DNA of 64,000 nt from Pyrrhoderma lamaoense. Its lineage: Eukaryota; Basidiomycota; Agaricomycetes; Hymenochaetales; Hymenochaetaceae. The notes beneath the pieces are model-generated. The model saw only the letters and a program-made list of their open reading frames with translations. It did not search any database and was not told the DNA's origin. This document shows, in pieces, positions 63,817-64,000 of the stretch; position 1 is the stretch's first letter, and each line of letters opens with the position of its first letter. The stretch spans positions 3,630,993 through 3,694,992 of the forward strand of contig NBAZ01000001.1 in NCBI GenBank assembly GCA_002794735.1, read 5' to 3'. The position numbers and the translations under genes were made by a program.

Positions 63817-64000
63817 TTAGGTGTTAGGTGTTAGGTGTTAGGTGTTAGGTGTTAGGTGTTAGGTGTTAGGTGTTAGGTGTTAGGTGTTAGGTGTTAGGTG
63901 TTAGGTGTTAGGTGTTAGGTGTTAGGTGTTAGGTGTTAGGTGTTAGGTGTTAGGTGTTAGGTGTTAGGTGTTAGGTGTTAGGTGTTAGGTGTTAGGTGTG
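63806..64000 (+). repeat. Chromosome-terminal telomere, (TTAGGTG)n
   Basis: After a partial unit GGTG at 63806-63809 there are 27 uninterrupted, perfect TTAGGTG units (63810-63998), then TG at the very end of the sequence. The G-rich strand runs 5' to 3' toward the contig end, as expected for a right-hand telomere. The unit is 7 bp, not the 6-bp TTAGGG typical of most filamentous fungi. Confidence 0.95.

Noticed and set aside
60597..64000. CRISPR array
   Set aside because: The repeats are direct head-to-tail 7-mers without spacers in a eukaryotic chromosome end; this is telomeric.

Overview
The window is the right end of a chromosome from a basidiomycete fungus, most likely an agaricomycete. 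The reasons are short GT-AG introns of about 50-60 bp in nearly every gene, densely packed eukaryotic housekeeping genes, a nuclear tRNA-Ile(AAU), a DUF6534 membrane protein, a Ppo-type fatty acid dioxygenase-P450 fusion, and a true telomere at the last bases. I cannot name the genus.

Layout. Positions 1-18.4 kb hold four tandem, same-strand (-) copies of a large secreted or membrane-anchored protein of the glutaminase A (GtaA) family. Each has a signal peptide, a large extracellular part, one membrane helix and a cytosolic coiled-coil tail ending in a PPSY motif. Positions 19-30 kb hold an FTS/AKTIP-like inactive E2 (+), a peroxisomal 4CL-like acyl-CoA ligase (-), a small HMG-box protein (+), a double-psi beta-barrel (expansin-like) secreted protein (+), ATG101 (-) and the cohesin loader MAU2/SCC4 (-). 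Positions 30-43.7 kb hold TEL2 (-), an ISWI remodeller (+), an RRT8/EI24-like membrane protein (-), a PRXL2-type peroxiredoxin (+), the chaperonin subunit CCT3 (+) and a DUF985 cupin (-). Positions 44-55 kb hold tRNA-Ile, DUS1 (-), a second expansin-like protein (-), the Ppo oxygenase (-) and a DUF6534 protein (-). From about 55 kb gene content fades: a broken concentrative nucleoside transporter at 57.4-58.4 kb, then about 1.8 kb of very AT-rich degenerate repeat.

The chromosome end (60.54-64.0 kb) is the most interesting part. A Penelope-like retroelement with a 761-residue reverse transcriptase and no recognisable GIY-YIG endonuclease lies between two arrays of a 7-bp repeat TTAGGTG: 7 units on its inner side and 27 units at the contig end. 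Its orientation, with the RNA 3' end inward and a truncated 5' end facing the telomere, is what is expected if the chromosome's G-rich 3' end primed reverse transcription. This matches the endonuclease-deficient, telomere-associated Athena/Coprina class. The terminal repeat is not the usual fungal TTAGGG, while degenerate inner arrays still contain TTAGGG.

A technical point affects many genes. Conserved single-copy genes (CCT3, ISWI, DUS1, MAU2, the acyl-CoA ligase, the HMG protein) each contain one or more single-base deletions, mostly in short homopolymers, that break the frame although the protein resumes perfectly. This looks like uncorrected consensus error rather than gene decay, so frame breaks in the glutaminase copies should not be read as pseudogenes without checking. 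Gene ends below are given for the whole exon-intron span.
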